Shown here one piece after another: positions 63,841-64,000 of a DNA stretch of 64,000 bases. The position numbers were made by a program, and so were the translations under genes. Position 1 is the first letter of the stretch, and every line of letters starts with the position of its first letter. The notes beneath the pieces were generated by a model that was not told where the DNA came from, made no database searches, and saw only the letters and a list, made by a program, of their open reading frames with translations. Source of the stretch: Paeniglutamicibacter gangotriensis Lz1y (GTDB lineage Bacteria > Actinomycetota > Actinomycetes > Actinomycetales > Micrococcaceae); the NCBI RefSeq assembly GCF_000348945.1, contig NZ_AOCK01000012.1, positions 62,001 through 126,000 on the forward strand. The letters run 5' to 3'.

Positions 63841-64000
63841 ATGGCTAGTGAAACAGTTCTATTTGAGGATCAGGAAACCGTTGCGGACCTGACGACCTTC
63901 CTGTCCCGTGCGCGTGCGATCAACGACGGGGCACTGATGTTGCAGGCAGCAGGCAATGCGTTGGGGATGTACGTCCCGGTGCTGTACCCGGAGTTCTTGG
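63841..64000 (+). CDS. Unknown protein, N-terminal 53 residues (3' end outside window)
   Basis: ATG 63841 follows AAAGGA at normal spacing. The visible protein starts ASETVLFEDQETVADLTTFL, continues SRARAINDGALMLQAAGNAL and runs off the end of the window at PEFL. There is no signal peptide. I do not recognise a domain. Codon use and the ribosome-binding site suggest a real gene. Confidence 0.7.
   Translation, partial: MASETVLFEDQETVADLTTFLSRARAINDGALMLQAAGNALGMYVPVLYPEFL

Overview
The window is a compact, high-GC stretch of an actinobacterial chromosome. Protein content, gene order and codon use point to the Micrococcaceae (the Arthrobacter/Glutamicibacter/Paeniglutamicibacter group); I cannot fix the species by eye. 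It holds about 61 protein-coding genes, one frameshifted gene and one tRNA. I see no rRNA, CRISPR array, insertion sequence or prophage.

Layout. 1-4 kb: the 3' end of uvrB, a terC gene behind a probable manganese (yybP-ykoY) riboswitch, and a coupled MFS plus paired-SMR transporter operon. 4-13 kb: peptidase/acetyltransferase, membrane hydrolase, DUF3516 helicase, methyltransferase, DUF222/HNH nuclease, metallo-hydrolase and a GntR regulator. 13-22.5 kb: uvrA (with a LexA-type box), HAD phosphatase, plsC, uvrC, then rapZ-yvcK-whiA. 22.6-26.9 kb: sodA copy 1 and the glycolytic genes gap-pgk-tpiA with secG. 26.9-35.2 kb, minus strand: tkt-tal-pgi-zwf-opcA-pgl, covering the whole pentose phosphate pathway except 6-phosphogluconate dehydrogenase and the pentose isomerase/epimerase. 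35-41 kb: heme O/heme A synthases (ctaB, ctaA) and an ABC exporter, with an acetyltransferase and a frameshifted kinase-like gene between them. 40.8-45.5 kb: sufR-sufB-sufD-sufC-sufT. 45.6-51.3 kb, minus strand: zinc metallopeptidase, biotin ECF transporter (bioY-ecfA-ecfT), cardiolipin synthase and an AI-2E family protein. 51.4-53.1 kb: soxR, a flavin reductase and a second, nearly identical sodA. 53-64 kb: DUF5129 protein, LysE exporter and Lrp regulator, tRNA-Arg(UCU), MFS, aldo/keto reductase, CPBP protease, a second-type ssb, ettA, tesB and a truncated unknown gene.

The uvrC to suf portion matches the conserved gene order known from mycobacteria and other actinobacteria (uvrC-rapZ-yvcK-whiA; gap-pgk-tpi-secG; pgl-opcA-zwf-tal-tkt-ctaB; ABC exporter-sufR-sufBDC). 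Redox metabolism links the parts: NADPH from zwf, Fe-S assembly under SufR, SoxR-linked flavin reductase and SOD, and manganese handling by TerC that may matter for two Mn-type SODs.

The most informative signals are regulatory. At least fourteen genes have a TANNNT-like -10 element only 6-7 nt before the start codon, which implies leaderless transcripts. Specific operators can be read for LexA, SoxR, a BioQ-like repressor and possibly SufR. Two large inverted repeats lie in the gap leader and between pgi and zwf. I found no convincing wholly new defence or biosynthetic system; the best leads are the sodA duplication captured by a SoxR promoter and the regulatory hairpins in central-carbon genes.
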